Position numbers and translations under genes: made by a program
The notes under the pieces: generated by a model
The model's database searches: none
Seen by the model: the letters and a program-made list of their open reading frames with translations, nothing else
Told to the model about the DNA's origin: nothing
Assembly (NCBI GenBank): GCA_964350145.1
Contig: CAYGJL010000016.1
Location: 1-64,000 of the forward strand
DNA: 64,000 nucleotides
Reading direction: 5' to 3'
From: JACDCY01 sp964350145
GTDB taxonomy: Bacteria; Gemmatimonadota; Gemmatimonadetes; Gemmatimonadales; Gemmatimonadaceae
In this document: positions 35,040-42,914 of the stretch, piece by piece
Layout of the letters: each line of letters starts with the position of its first letter
Numbering within the stretch: the first letter of the stretch is position 1

Positions 35040-35878
35040 GAACCTCGCATTGCGCGGAGTCGCTGCGTGACTTTCATCTGGAGCTGCGCCGACGGGCCCG
35101 CGGCCTCACCCGAAGTGATCACCGAATGCACGTTCAGCACGAGATACGTATCCGTGATCCAGCCCAGCCTGCGATCGAGCTGCATTCGCCCCGACAGCGT
35201 GCCCGTGCTCCGTTGCGTGCCGCCGGCGCGATCGGACTCGCCGATTCTGCTGAGAGTCCCGTTCAGCGTGATGTATGCAATATCGCCGTTTCGGCCCAGC
35301 GAATCGAGCCTGAAATTCGCTTGCACGCGAGCCATGCCGGCGGGTCCGTTGCCGATCGGAAGATCCAGGGTCCGCCTCCATGTGCCGCCCACGCTGACCG
35401 GACCGTCGGGAAGCATCGGAGCCGTCGGCGGAAAGAAAGGCGGAGTCTCGCCGTCGTGCTCTCCCGTGTCGAGCACCTGCATACCGCCGTCATGCCCAAC
35501 TATCATGGTCACGCGCGCCCCTTCCAGCACGCTGCGGGGAGTGCTGACCGGAGATCCGCCGATGGGCGTGAGCGCCATTGAGTCCGTCACCGCTTGCACG
35601 AGACTCCCCGACACGAGCCGCCGCAGCGGAATCGCGCGCGTCCGCACGTGAATGGACCCCGTCATGGATTTCGGCGCGCCCCGAACGTCCGGCGAGGTAC
35701 CAGTGACTTCGATCTCCTGATCCAGCTGCATGTGGATCGTGTCACCCACCTGCGGACGGATCTCGAGCCGGACGCGCTGGGCGTGCGCGGGCGCCGCGAA
35801 CAACAACACCCCCAGCATCGCCACCGCGCCGCCGATCCCGCGCTGTAGGCGGGACGATCTCACTCGCTCAGAACCCAT
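35036..35878 (-). CDS. Secreted protein of unknown function inside the repair operon
   Basis: A 280-residue protein with a clear Sec signal peptide (hydrophobic about 14-28, cleavage near AHAQ at 31-34). The mature part is beta-rich with VGDTIHMQLDQEIEV at the start and ends QLQMKVTQRLRAMRGS, resembling DUF6263-like exported proteins. Its start overlaps herA by 11 nt and its TGA overlaps the sbcD ATG, so it is coupled to intracellular DNA repair genes despite being exported. No link to repair is known. Confidence 0.72.
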   Translation of the reverse strand: MGSERVRSSRLQRGIGGAVAMLGVLLFAAPAHAQRVRLEIRPQVGDTIHMQLDQEIEVTGTSPDVRGAPKSMTGSIHVRTRAIPLRRLVSGSLVQAVTDSMALTPIGGSPVSTPRSVLEGARVTMIVGHDGGMQVLDTGEHDGETPPFFPPTAPMLPDGPVSVGGTWRRTLDLPIGNGPAGMARVQANFRLDSLGRNGDIAYITLNGTLSRIGESDRAGGTQRSTGTLSGRMQLDRRLGWITDTYLVLNVHSVITSGEAAGPSAQLQMKVTQRLRAMRGS

Positions 35879-37823
35879 ACGGGTCGTCGCCCGCCGGAAG
35901 CTTGATGGGCGCGGGCCGCTGCCGCGGCGTCTCCGGTCGCACCGGCGCCAGCGGCCGCAGCCGTGAAGCGAAGAACGCCTTCACGTCGCGCGGCCGCGCC
36001 AGCACGGTGGCGTTGCGCGCGCGAATCACCTCGTCGTCCTCCCGCAGCGCGATGTGCTGCTTGACCCACTCCAGCGAGATCGTCGGATCCAGGACGCGGA
36101 GTGAGCGCGTCACCGCCGCGTCCAGCGCCACTTCCTCGGCCTGCGGGAACAGCTCGGCGCCGTCGCGACCCTGCATCACCGCCGGCCGCGGGAACCTGAT
36201 GAAGACGGGCTGCGTGAAGTGCGGATGCCGCACCATCAGCTGGCCCTTCTCCAGCGTGGAGAGCTTGGTCTTGACCGCCTGGCTCAGCACCGCGTACCCG
36301 GGAGCGGCGAGCTCGTCCGCGTCCATCCGCCCGAACAGCGAAGTGCCCGAATTGCCGACCACGCGCCGGTGTACCTGCGAGCGGAACTGCTGCGCTCCGA
36401 ACAGCACGAGACCGAGGTAGCGGCCCCTCTCGGCGATGTCGAGCAGCATCTTTCTGACATAGGTCTCCGGCCCCTCCGTCGCGGCGTACTTGTTCAGCTC
36501 GTCGACGAACACCACCACATGGTCAACGCCCAGGTTTCGCCGCTCGAGGTGCTCGCGAAGCTTGGAAACGATACGCGTGAAGATCAGGTCCTGCGCGTCC
36601 TCCTCGAGGAGCGCCACGTCCACTACGTACACTCCGCGGTCCTCGAAGCTCCCGAACGGCAGGTCACTCACGGTGCCCTCGGCGGTGACCAGCCCGGCGC
36701 AGCGCAGGGCGATGTTGGTCAGCCGGTTGCGGACCTTCCTGATGGTCGCGACGTGGTGCGTCCGGTAGCTCTCGGAGTTGCTCTCCTCCAGCATCGAGAG
36801 GACGTCGCGGAACCACTCGTCCAGCTCCGCGAACGAGCCGACGTTGTAGGTGCGCTTCGCCAGCCGCTCGTCGCGGAACTCTCGGCCCGCGATCTTGTCG
36901 CGGATGAAGTCGATCACCGCGTCAGCCTTCGCGTCCACGTCGTCCTTGTTGAGCAGCACTTCGGCGTACTGCAGAACCTCGCGCAATCCCCACGTGAGCG
37001 GCTGCACGTTGTGCAGCAGCGCTTCGTTCGAGCGCAACGTGTTGAGGTTGTAGCCGCCGGCGTCGTAGGCCGCGTAGTACCGCACGTTCGCGAACGGCTT
37101 GGCCGGAACGCCCATCTTCTCGTACATGATCTCGTCGGCCGGCTCGAGCTTGCCCGGCTGGTCGAGATAGCAGAGATCAGGACCTTTGACGTTGAACGCG
37201 ACCGCCGCGATCGTCCCCTTCTTCTCCGGAAAGTGCGTGAACAACGACGACAGCAGCCACTCCACCGCGCTCGTCTTCGTCGCGAGCCCGGACACGCCGG
37301 TGATGTTGAGGTGCGCGGCCTCGGGCCCCACGAGAAAGTCCGCGTCGAGATAGATCGGCGCGTCCGTCCCGCCCGCATGATAGATCCCAATCGGTATTCC
37401 CGTGCGCGCTCCTTCCTTGAGATAGCCATCCATCCGCAGCGCGACGGCGACGTCGTGCTCGTCGGCGAGAAACACCGAGCCCATCGGCACCGGCTGGAGC
37501 GGCTCCTCGGGAATCATCCGCAGCACGGCCGCGGTGTACAGCCGGATCTCCGTGCGCTCGGTGGGCGCGAAGCCCGCGCTCGACGGCTCGCCGTCGTGGC
37601 CGAGCACGTCGTGCATCGGCGAGACGAGATCGCTGTAGCTGAATCCCTCGATGACGGCGCCGTAGATCTTCGGGAGCTGCCCGTCCACCGGATGCTCGCC
37701 GTCCACGCGCACGATCGTGCCGATCCCGACGGGCGACGTGACCGCGGTCCAGAAGTGGAACTGGTGCGGCGTGTTCGGCCGCCGCTCGGTCGCGACGACT
37801 CGTCCGAGGGCCTGCTCGCTCAC
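35868..37823 (-). CDS. HerA-like DNA-translocating ATPase
   Basis: A 651-residue HerA/FtsK-superfamily ATPase. The N-terminal HAS-barrel region (residues about 5-110) is followed by the ATPase. The P-loop reads GVSGLATKTSA at 176-186, lacking the glycine usually before the lysine; Walker B is VVVFVDELNKYA, and the arginine-finger region has GTSLFGRMDADEL. HerA hexamers push DNA into NurA during end resection. The GTG at 37823 overlaps the nurA stop (GTGA). A Pro/Arg-rich tail ends the protein. Confidence 0.88.
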   Translation of the reverse strand: MSEQALGRVVATERRPNTPHQFHFWTAVTSPVGIGTIVRVDGEHPVDGQLPKIYGAVIEGFSYSDLVSPMHDVLGHDGEPSSAGFAPTERTEIRLYTAAVLRMIPEEPLQPVPMGSVFLADEHDVAVALRMDGYLKEGARTGIPIGIYHAGGTDAPIYLDADFLVGPEAAHLNITGVSGLATKTSAVEWLLSSLFTHFPEKKGTIAAVAFNVKGPDLCYLDQPGKLEPADEIMYEKMGVPAKPFANVRYYAAYDAGGYNLNTLRSNEALLHNVQPLTWGLREVLQYAEVLLNKDDVDAKADAVIDFIRDKIAGREFRDERLAKRTYNVGSFAELDEWFRDVLSMLEESNSESYRTHHVATIRKVRNRLTNIALRCAGLVTAEGTVSDLPFGSFEDRGVYVVDVALLEEDAQDLIFTRIVSKLREHLERRNLGVDHVVVFVDELNKYAATEGPETYVRKMLLDIAERGRYLGLVLFGAQQFRSQVHRRVVGNSGTSLFGRMDADELAAPGYAVLSQAVKTKLSTLEKGQLMVRHPHFTQPVFIRFPRPAVMQGRDGAELFPQAEEVALDAAVTRSLRVLDPTISLEWVKQHIALREDDEVIRARNATVLARPRDVKAFFASRLRPLAPVRPETPRQRPAPIKLPAGDDPYGF

Positions 37824-38800
37824 GCGATCGCCCGGAGAAATTCTTCGGAGTTGCGCACGCCGTAGCTCATCTTGTCCCAGCGCGCGTCGGGGAGCGCGAG
37901 CGGCGCCGCTTCCGCCAGCACCCAGCGCGAGATCCGGTCCACGTCTGCGTCGGAGCTCACGGTATCGCACGCCTCGATGCGCACCAGCCCCCAGGTTGCG
38001 TCATGCCCCTTGTTGTCGCGCAGCCGCAGGTACCAACTCGACACGGGCGCGCGGCCGCCGGACTGTATCCGGAACGGCGGCGTTCGCTCACCCCGCGCGA
38101 GCCCGAGCACGACGTCGAGATCGGCGCCGTCCGCGTGAATCGTGTTGTGCGTCTTCACCACACCCACTGCCACGCCCGACCCCGCGACGCGCGCACTCGA
38201 CGCGATCCCGCCGTCAATGCAGATCGGCTCCTCGCGCGCGGCGCACCACGCTTCCGCGAGCACCGCCTCGATGCGCTCACGATCCCTCCGCACCGACTTG
38301 ATCGCGCTCTCGAGCAGCGCGGCCGGATGGCGCGATGGCAGCTCGCCCATGCTCGCGTCGGTCGTGTCCACGACGGTGAAAGCCGGATCGCTCTCGCCGG
38401 CCAGAGCCGGCGCGTACGCGAAGGGCAGGTACAACCGCCGCTCGACGCGCGGTGCGCACCCCGTCCAGGTCACGAGCCTCCGGTCAACGCGCTCGCGAAC
38501 GCCCGCCGCGACGATGCCCAGCACGATCGGCACCCCGCCGTGGCGCGCAACGATGCGCACGCTCTGCGTTCCGTCGAGAAACGCCGCGAACCGCGCCTCG
38601 GGCTCGCCGCGCACTTCGACCGCCCGCATAGCACCGCCGCCCAAAATCGGCGCCGCGGAGAGCTGCGGCGGATCCGTCCGCGGAAACGCGGGATCCGACA
38701 ACTGGCCGGCCTCCACCGCGTCCACCCCCGGCAACAGACGCTGGATGTATCTGAGGGCCGCGCGGCTGGCCGCGTCCGGGCCCGGCTGCAGAAGAGCCAT
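37820..38800 (-). CDS. NurA-domain nuclease
   Basis: A 326-residue NurA-like nuclease. Metal-binding motifs are FLDGTQ (74-79) and CIDGGIASS (194-202), followed by VVKTHNT and SWYLRLR (255-261). NurA is a 5'-3' exo/endonuclease working inside the HerA ring. It is the first gene of the minus-strand operon nurA-herA-x-sbcD-sbcC, with its stop overlapping the herA start. Divergence in the N-terminal half leaves some doubt on activity. Confidence 0.85.
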   Translation of the reverse strand: MALLQPGPDAASRAALRYIQRLLPGVDAVEAGQLSDPAFPRTDPPQLSAAPILGGGAMRAVEVRGEPEARFAAFLDGTQSVRIVARHGGVPIVLGIVAAGVRERVDRRLVTWTGCAPRVERRLYLPFAYAPALAGESDPAFTVVDTTDASMGELPSRHPAALLESAIKSVRRDRERIEAVLAEAWCAAREEPICIDGGIASSARVAGSGVAVGVVKTHNTIHADGADLDVVLGLARGERTPPFRIQSGGRAPVSSWYLRLRDNKGHDATWGLVRIEACDTVSSDADVDRISRWVLAEAAPLALPDARWDKMSYGVRNSEEFLRAIA

Positions 38801-38814
38801 CTAACGCCCCGCCT

Positions 38815-39093
38815 TCACTCGATGCCGATATCCCAGGCCTGTTCCAGGTCTTTTTTCGAGTAGGCGCGGAACGCGGTCAGCGTCTGGGTGTGGACGAGGC
38901 CCGGAACCGTCGGAAAACTCTCCGTCACGACGCGCGCGACGCTCTCGTAGTCCGTAACCTCGATCATCGCGACGAGATCCCACTCGCCGGACACGGAATA
39001 CACCTGCGAGACACCCTCTATTCCCGCAAGCGCCGTGGCGCACTGCGGAATCAGTCGGGGCTCGGCTTTGATAAGAACGATCGCGGTTATCAT
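38815..39093 (-). CDS. Stand-alone Lrp/AsnC ligand-binding (RAM) domain protein
   Basis: A 92-residue protein (100 if the ATG at 39117 is used) consisting only of the effector-binding domain of Lrp/AsnC regulators: MITAIVLIKAEP, GVSQVYSVSGEWDLVAMIEV and VPGLVHTQTLTAF. It has no helix-turn-helix, so it may bind an amino acid and modulate a full-length Lrp partner. It is 14 nt upstream of nurA on the same strand and might be its first co-transcribed gene. It diverges from the DEAD-box-like gene across a family G hairpin. Confidence 0.88.
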   Translation of the reverse strand: MITAIVLIKAEPRLIPQCATALAGIEGVSQVYSVSGEWDLVAMIEVTDYESVARVVTESFPTVPGLVHTQTLTAFRAYSKKDLEQAWDIGIE

Positions 39094-39153
39094 GCGGACG
39101 CGGGGTGGTAGATTCATGATATTACCTGACGGCGACAGGCCACGCTATCGAAG

Positions 39154-39257
39154 GAAGGGGAATCCAAGTTTGGAGTGTGGCAGTGAGGAGNNNNNNNNNN
39201 AACTACTCCAAACTCCAGGACTCCCGACTGCCACACTCCAAACTTGGATTCCCCTTC
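39154..39257. repeat. Hairpin, family G, with assembly gap in its loop
   Basis: Perfect 31-nt arms at 39154-39184 and 39227-39257 (starting GAAGGGGAATCCAAGTTTGG). The loop contains a run of ten N, so its true length is unknown. A single-arm relative lies at 57378-57403. Both lie between divergent genes. Confidence 0.9.
39191..39200. other. Assembly gap (10 N) inside a palindrome
   Basis: Ten undetermined bases, probably a scaffold gap caused by the surrounding perfect hairpin. Any frame crossing it is unreliable. Confidence 0.98.
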
Positions 39258-39285
39258 AGCAGTCTCGTGGCCCGCCGAATAACAA

Positions 39286-40686
39286 ATGAGCACCAACACT
39301 GAAATGACCGATAGAAAAGCCGAAGGCGAGTCGACAGTCACCAGCTCCCGATCCCAGAACGTCGTCCGGATCCTCCCCCGGGACTGGAGCTCGCTCGCCG
39401 AGGTCATCGCGCCGTCCATGGAGCGCATAGACGGCACCGCCGCGGCGACACAGTTCCTCGTCGTCACGCCGGATCCGTCCAGTACCTTCGCCGTCGTGCG
39501 AGGCTCGTTCGAGCGGTTCGGAACCGTTGGCATTGACCTCTTTCCGGCGACCGCCGAGCACCGCGCGGCGAGGCTCATGGCCGGCGTGCCCGTTCCGGCG
39601 GTGGCGGGGCCACCGGAAGTCCTGCGCGCGCTGATGGCCCGCTCCGTCCTCCGGCTCGACGGAGTCAAAGCCGTGCTGTTCACCTGGATCGAGGACGTCA
39701 TCGAGGCTGGCGGCGACCAGCTCGCGGCGCTCGAGGCGGTTCTCGCCGAGGTGCCCGAGAGCGCGTCCAGAACGATGGTGGTGCGGGAGGTGACGCCCGC
39801 GGTCCAGAGCTTCATTGATCGGTACATGTTCCGCGCGCGGCGCGCGACGGCCGCGGTCGTTACGCCGGAAGGCGAGGAGCCTCAACCGATGGCGATGGAG
39901 TACGTCACCACGCCCTCGGCGGCGCGGCCGGCGGCCCTCTGGCGGCTGCTCGACGAGCTGGACCCGCCCTCGGCGGTGGTGATCGCGCGGCATCCCGAAT
40001 CGCAGGCGGACGCGAAGCGAACGCTGGCGCAGCTCGGGTATCGCCGGACCGACGACGCCATGACCGTGAGCGCGGCGCCGGCGGGCGAGAACATCCACAC
40101 GATCATCTTCTACGATCCGCCGCTGTCGCAGGCGGACGTTGAAGCCGCGCGCGCGGTGACCGCGGCGCGCGTCATCGCGTTCGTCGAGGCAAGCGACCTG
40201 GCCGGGCTCAAGCAGCTCACAGGCGGAATGGCGAAACCGCTGGCCGTGGGCGATGCTGTGCGGCAGGCGCGCCGCAAGGACGATGCGCTGCGCGCGGAGC
40301 TCAGGCAGGTGCTCGATACGGGCATCGCGTTCCGGGAGATGGCGGCGCTAGAACCGCTGCTGGAACAGTACGACGGCGTCGAGGTGGCGGCGGCGCTGTT
40401 GCGGCTGCTGGAGCGGGAGCGGGAGCGCGCGGTGACGGTCCCCGTCGCGCCGAAGCCCGCCAAGCCCGCGCGAGAGGACAGGCCGCCACGCAGGGATGAG
40501 AGACCACCCCGTGGCCGCGATGACCGGCCCCCGCGCAGCCGTGACGACCGGCCACCGCGCGGACGGGATGACCGTCCGCCGCGTAGCGGTCCGCCCCGGG
40601 ATTCCGGACGCTACGGCGGTCGCGACGCGGGCCGCGCCGGCACGCCCCGCGGACGCGGAGGAGATCGCGGAGGCAGCCGCAGGTGA
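39286..40686 (+). CDS. Catalytically degenerate DEAD-box helicase-like protein with RDDRPPR tail
   Basis: A 466-residue protein that follows the DEAD-box plan without its motifs. No Q motif or Walker A is present; VLFTWIEDVIEAG (130-142) stands where VLDEADRMLDMGF would be; MVVREVTP (164-171) replaces the FSAT motif III; and HTIIFYDPPLSQADVEAARA (271-290) replaces the YDxP...HRxGRTGR region. A DeaD-like helical part (EQYDGVEVAAALLRLL) and a 70-residue Arg-rich tail with repeats of RDDRPPR/RGG follow. It probably binds RNA as a non-enzymatic protein; this is an inference. The stop overlaps the tdk start. Confidence 0.8.
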   Translation: MSTNTEMTDRKAEGESTVTSSRSQNVVRILPRDWSSLAEVIAPSMERIDGTAAATQFLVVTPDPSSTFAVVRGSFERFGTVGIDLFPATAEHRAARLMAGVPVPAVAGPPEVLRALMARSVLRLDGVKAVLFTWIEDVIEAGGDQLAALEAVLAEVPESASRTMVVREVTPAVQSFIDRYMFRARRATAAVVTPEGEEPQPMAMEYVTTPSAARPAALWRLLDELDPPSAVVIARHPESQADAKRTLAQLGYRRTDDAMTVSAAPAGENIHTIIFYDPPLSQADVEAARAVTAARVIAFVEASDLAGLKQLTGGMAKPLAVGDAVRQARRKDDALRAELRQVLDTGIAFREMAALEPLLEQYDGVEVAAALLRLLERERERAVTVPVAPKPAKPAREDRPPRRDERPPRGRDDRPPRSRDDRPPRGRDDRPPRSGPPRDSGRYGGRDAGRAGTPRGRGGDRGGSRR

Positions 40687-41294
40687 GCTCGATCTTTCAG
40701 CCCGCGGGCGGTTGGGTCGAGGTGATCGCCGGCGTGATGTTCAGCGGCAAGAGCGAGGAGCTTATCAGGCGCGTGCGGCGGTCGCTGATCGCGCGGAAGA
40801 AGGCGCAGGTGTTCAAATCGCACCTGGACGAGCGCTATTCTGGGATCTACGCCATCTCCAGTCACGACGGCCGCGTGGTCGAAGCGATTCCGGTGGATTC
40901 TTCTTCGCAACTGGCACGGGCGGTAGATCCGGGCGCGCACGTCATCGCCATAGACGAGGCCCAGTTTCTGGATGCGGGCATCGTCGGAGTCGTGAGCGAT
41001 CTCGCGCAGCGCGGCCGACGTGTCATCGTCGCGGGCACGGACACCGATTTTCGCGGCGAGCCGTTTGGCGCGATGCCGCAGCTCATGGCCGTGGCCGAGG
41101 TCGTGGACAAGCTCCACGCCATCTGCGTCATGTGCGGCGGGCCCGCGAGCCGCAATCAGCGTCTGATAGACGGGAAGCCGGCCCCCTATTCGTCGCCCCA
41201 GATCATGGTCGGCGCAGCCGATTCGTACGAGGCGCGGTGCCGTATGTGCCATTCCGTACCGTCGGCGGATGAAGCGCAGGTGACGCTGCTATAA
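40683..41294 (+). CDS. tdk: Thymidine kinase
   Basis: A 203-residue type II thymidine kinase that phosphorylates thymidine in salvage. Walker A GVMFSGKSEEL (17-27), Walker B IDEAQFLD, the lasso-domain zinc Cys pairs (CVMC and CRMC) and GTDTDFRGEPFG are present. GTG start with GTGA overlap to the preceding gene. It complements the nucleoside phosphorylase at 14.9 kb. Its TAA stop is fused to a family F repeat arm. Confidence 0.95.
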   Translation: MSSIFQPAGGWVEVIAGVMFSGKSEELIRRVRRSLIARKKAQVFKSHLDERYSGIYAISSHDGRVVEAIPVDSSSQLARAVDPGAHVIAIDEAQFLDAGIVGVVSDLAQRGRRVIVAGTDTDFRGEPFGAMPQLMAVAEVVDKLHAICVMCGGPASRNQRLIDGKPAPYSSPQIMVGAADSYEARCRMCHSVPSADEAQVTLL

Positions 41295-41364
41295 CTGCCA
41301 CCTGTAACTGCCACATAGAACTGCCAAGCTGGTAGCCGCTAGCAGGAAGCTGTCAGCTACGAGC
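41292..41364 (+). repeat. Family F single arm after tdk
   Basis: TAACTGCCACCTG followed by a full family F unit (TAACTGCCACATAGAACTGC, then AGCTGTCAGCTACGAGC). No matching inverted arm was seen in the 200 nt before coaE, so this is a half element between two co-directed genes. Confidence 0.8.
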
Positions 41365-41523
41365 TAGGGCCCTCGATTCCCCGCTCGCCCCTCCGCCATT
41401 ACGCGCCAACGGGCCTGCGGAAAAACGGTTAACACACATCGCTCTCCGTATTTCCCTCCACCCGCCATGTGTTTACGCAAACTCGGCATTGCTCCTGCTT
41501 TGATAAACCCCCAAAGTGTACCC

Positions 41524-41541
41524 CCGCCGGGCAACCGGCGG
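41524..41541 (+). promoter_or_regulatory. Small GC hairpin with GCAA tetraloop upstream of coaE
   Basis: CCGCCGG-GCAA-CCGGCGG: a perfect 7-bp stem closed by a GNRA-type tetraloop, 26 nt before the coaE ATG. If transcribed it would form a very stable stem in the leader. No T-run follows, so it is not an intrinsic terminator. Its role is unknown. Confidence 0.5.
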
Positions 41542-41567
41542 TTCAACCGCACCTGACCCCCATTCGA

Positions 41568-42197
41568 ATGCTTCTCGTTGGCCTGACCGGCAACATCGCC
41601 GGAGGAAAAACCGAGGTCACCCGAATGCTCGCCGAGCATGGCGCGACGATCATTGACTCCGACGTGCTCGCGCGTGAGGTGGTGGAGCTCGGCACGCCGG
41701 CGCTGAAAGCGATCACGGCAAACTGGGGCAAGTCTGTTCTGGCCCAGGACGGCTCGCTCGACCGCGATGCGTTGCGGAACACCGTTTTCCAGGATCCCGA
41801 CGAGCTGGATGAGCTGAACGAGATCGTGCACCCCGAGATCGAGAAGCGGCGCGATGAAGCCATCGCCGAGGCGCGACAGAGGGGCGACAGCGTCGTCGTA
41901 TGCGTTGTGCCGCTGCTGTTCGAGAAGCACATGGTGGACGAGTTCGACAAGCTCGTGCTCGTGGACGCGCCGCGGCCCGTGCGCTTCGAGCGGCTGCTCA
42001 AGAAGCGCGGCCTCGAGGAGGCCGAGGCGCTGGCAATGATCGCCGCCCAGATGCCGGCGGAGCTCAAGCGGGCGCGCGCAGACTACGTGCTCGAGAACAC
42101 CGGCTCGCTGCCAGCGCTGAAGAAGGAAGTCGCTTCCCTCTGGGCCGAGCTCCAGCGCGAGGCCGCGCTCACGTCCGAAGAAGCCAGGGTTTCTTGA
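41568..42197 (+). CDS. coaE: Dephospho-CoA kinase
   Basis: A 209-residue P-loop kinase for the last step of coenzyme A synthesis. Walker A GNIAGGKTE (8-16), DSDVLAREVVELG, HPEIEKRRDEAI and VVPLLFEK match the family. The ATG at 41568 places the P-loop at the expected distance; an upstream extension would be translated from unrelated leader. Followed 68 nt later by gcvH on the same strand. Confidence 0.95.
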   Translation: MLLVGLTGNIAGGKTEVTRMLAEHGATIIDSDVLAREVVELGTPALKAITANWGKSVLAQDGSLDRDALRNTVFQDPDELDELNEIVHPEIEKRRDEAIAEARQRGDSVVVCVVPLLFEKHMVDEFDKLVLVDAPRPVRFERLLKKRGLEEAEALAMIAAQMPAELKRARADYVLENTGSLPALKKEVASLWAELQREAALTSEEARVS

Positions 42198-42265
42198 ACC
42201 GGACCGCCCTGCCCGCTTAGACTTCGGGCTCAAGCGATTCTCTACGAGCCCTGACCGGAGCGACA

Positions 42266-42649
42266 TTGGCGAACGTCCCTGGCGATCTGCGCTACACCGA
42301 GCAGCACGAGTACGTCCGCACGACTGCTCCCTCTGCGGTCGAGGTAGGGATCACTGATTTCGCGCAGGGCGAGCTCGGCGACGTCGTGTATGTGGAGCTT
42401 CCCAAGGTCGGCGCGAAGTTCGCGCGGCACGACGTGTTCGGAACGATCGAGGCGGTGAAGGCCGTGTCGGAGCTGTTCAGTCCTGTAGCCGGCGAAGTGG
42501 TCGAGGTGAACGAGCGGCTCGACAAGGAGCCCGCGCTGGTGAACAGCGATCCCTACGGCGCGGGGTGGATGATCCGGATGAAGCTCGACGACTCTGCGGA
42601 GACGGAGACGCTGCTTACAGCCGACGCTTATTCGCAGCTCACCGGGTAA
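42266..42649 (+). CDS. gcvH: Glycine cleavage system H protein
   Basis: A 127-residue lipoyl carrier that shuttles the aminomethyl group between GcvP and GcvT. The lipoylated lysine lies in IEAVKAVSELFSPVAGEV, and YTEQHEYV near the N-terminus is typical. It starts with TTG after a GGAG site. GcvP and a lipoate ligase are encoded 12-15 kb away in this window; gcvT is not seen. Confidence 0.95.
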   Translation: MANVPGDLRYTEQHEYVRTTAPSAVEVGITDFAQGELGDVVYVELPKVGAKFARHDVFGTIEAVKAVSELFSPVAGEVVEVNERLDKEPALVNSDPYGAGWMIRMKLDDSAETETLLTADAYSQLTG

Positions 42650-42671
42650 GTGACGTCGCGACGGGTTGCCG

Positions 42672-42914
42672 CTACGCAGCTCCTCTCCGCGGCGCGACAG
42701 CTCGGACAGCGGGCAGATCCCCATCCTGGAGTGATCGGATATCCGCGGCCCGCAAAGAAATCACTGCCTGCGTCTGTCCCGAGGCGCGCACAAATTCCAC
42801 GTCATACGCGTCCGGCCCGTGCCGATGCACGATCGCGCCGAGGTCACCGCGCCGGAGATCATGCTCCGGCAGGTCCCGATCGAGTACCACCGTGTCGAGT
42901 TCGCGGAACGTCAT
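42672..42914 (-). CDS. DUF4926 protein
   Basis: An 80-residue protein with the DUF4926 pattern: DTVVLDRDLPEHDLRRGDLGAIV, DAYDVEFV and QTQAVISL. The fold is predicted beta-barrel-like. Its ATG overlaps the TGA of the upstream DUF6883 gene, so the two are made together. DUF4926 genes are often found beside small accessory or toxin-like genes; a role as an immunity or antitoxin partner is inferred, not shown. Confidence 0.8.
   Translation of the reverse strand: MTFRELDTVVLDRDLPEHDLRRGDLGAIVHRHGPDAYDVEFVRASGQTQAVISLRAADIRSLQDGDLPAVRAVAPRRGAA

Noticed and set aside
36219..37865. Long plus-strand open frame of 548 codons opposite herA
   Set aside because: High GC leaves antisense frames open. The sequence is His/Arg/Leu-rich without motifs, and herA on the minus strand is well supported.
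39035..39289. Open frame running across the N-run
   Set aside because: It reads through undetermined bases and both arms of a hairpin; not a gene.
41469..41567. N-terminal extension of coaE
   Set aside because: The extension is encoded by the leader with the GC hairpin and lacks conservation features; the kinase P-loop sits correctly from ATG 41568.
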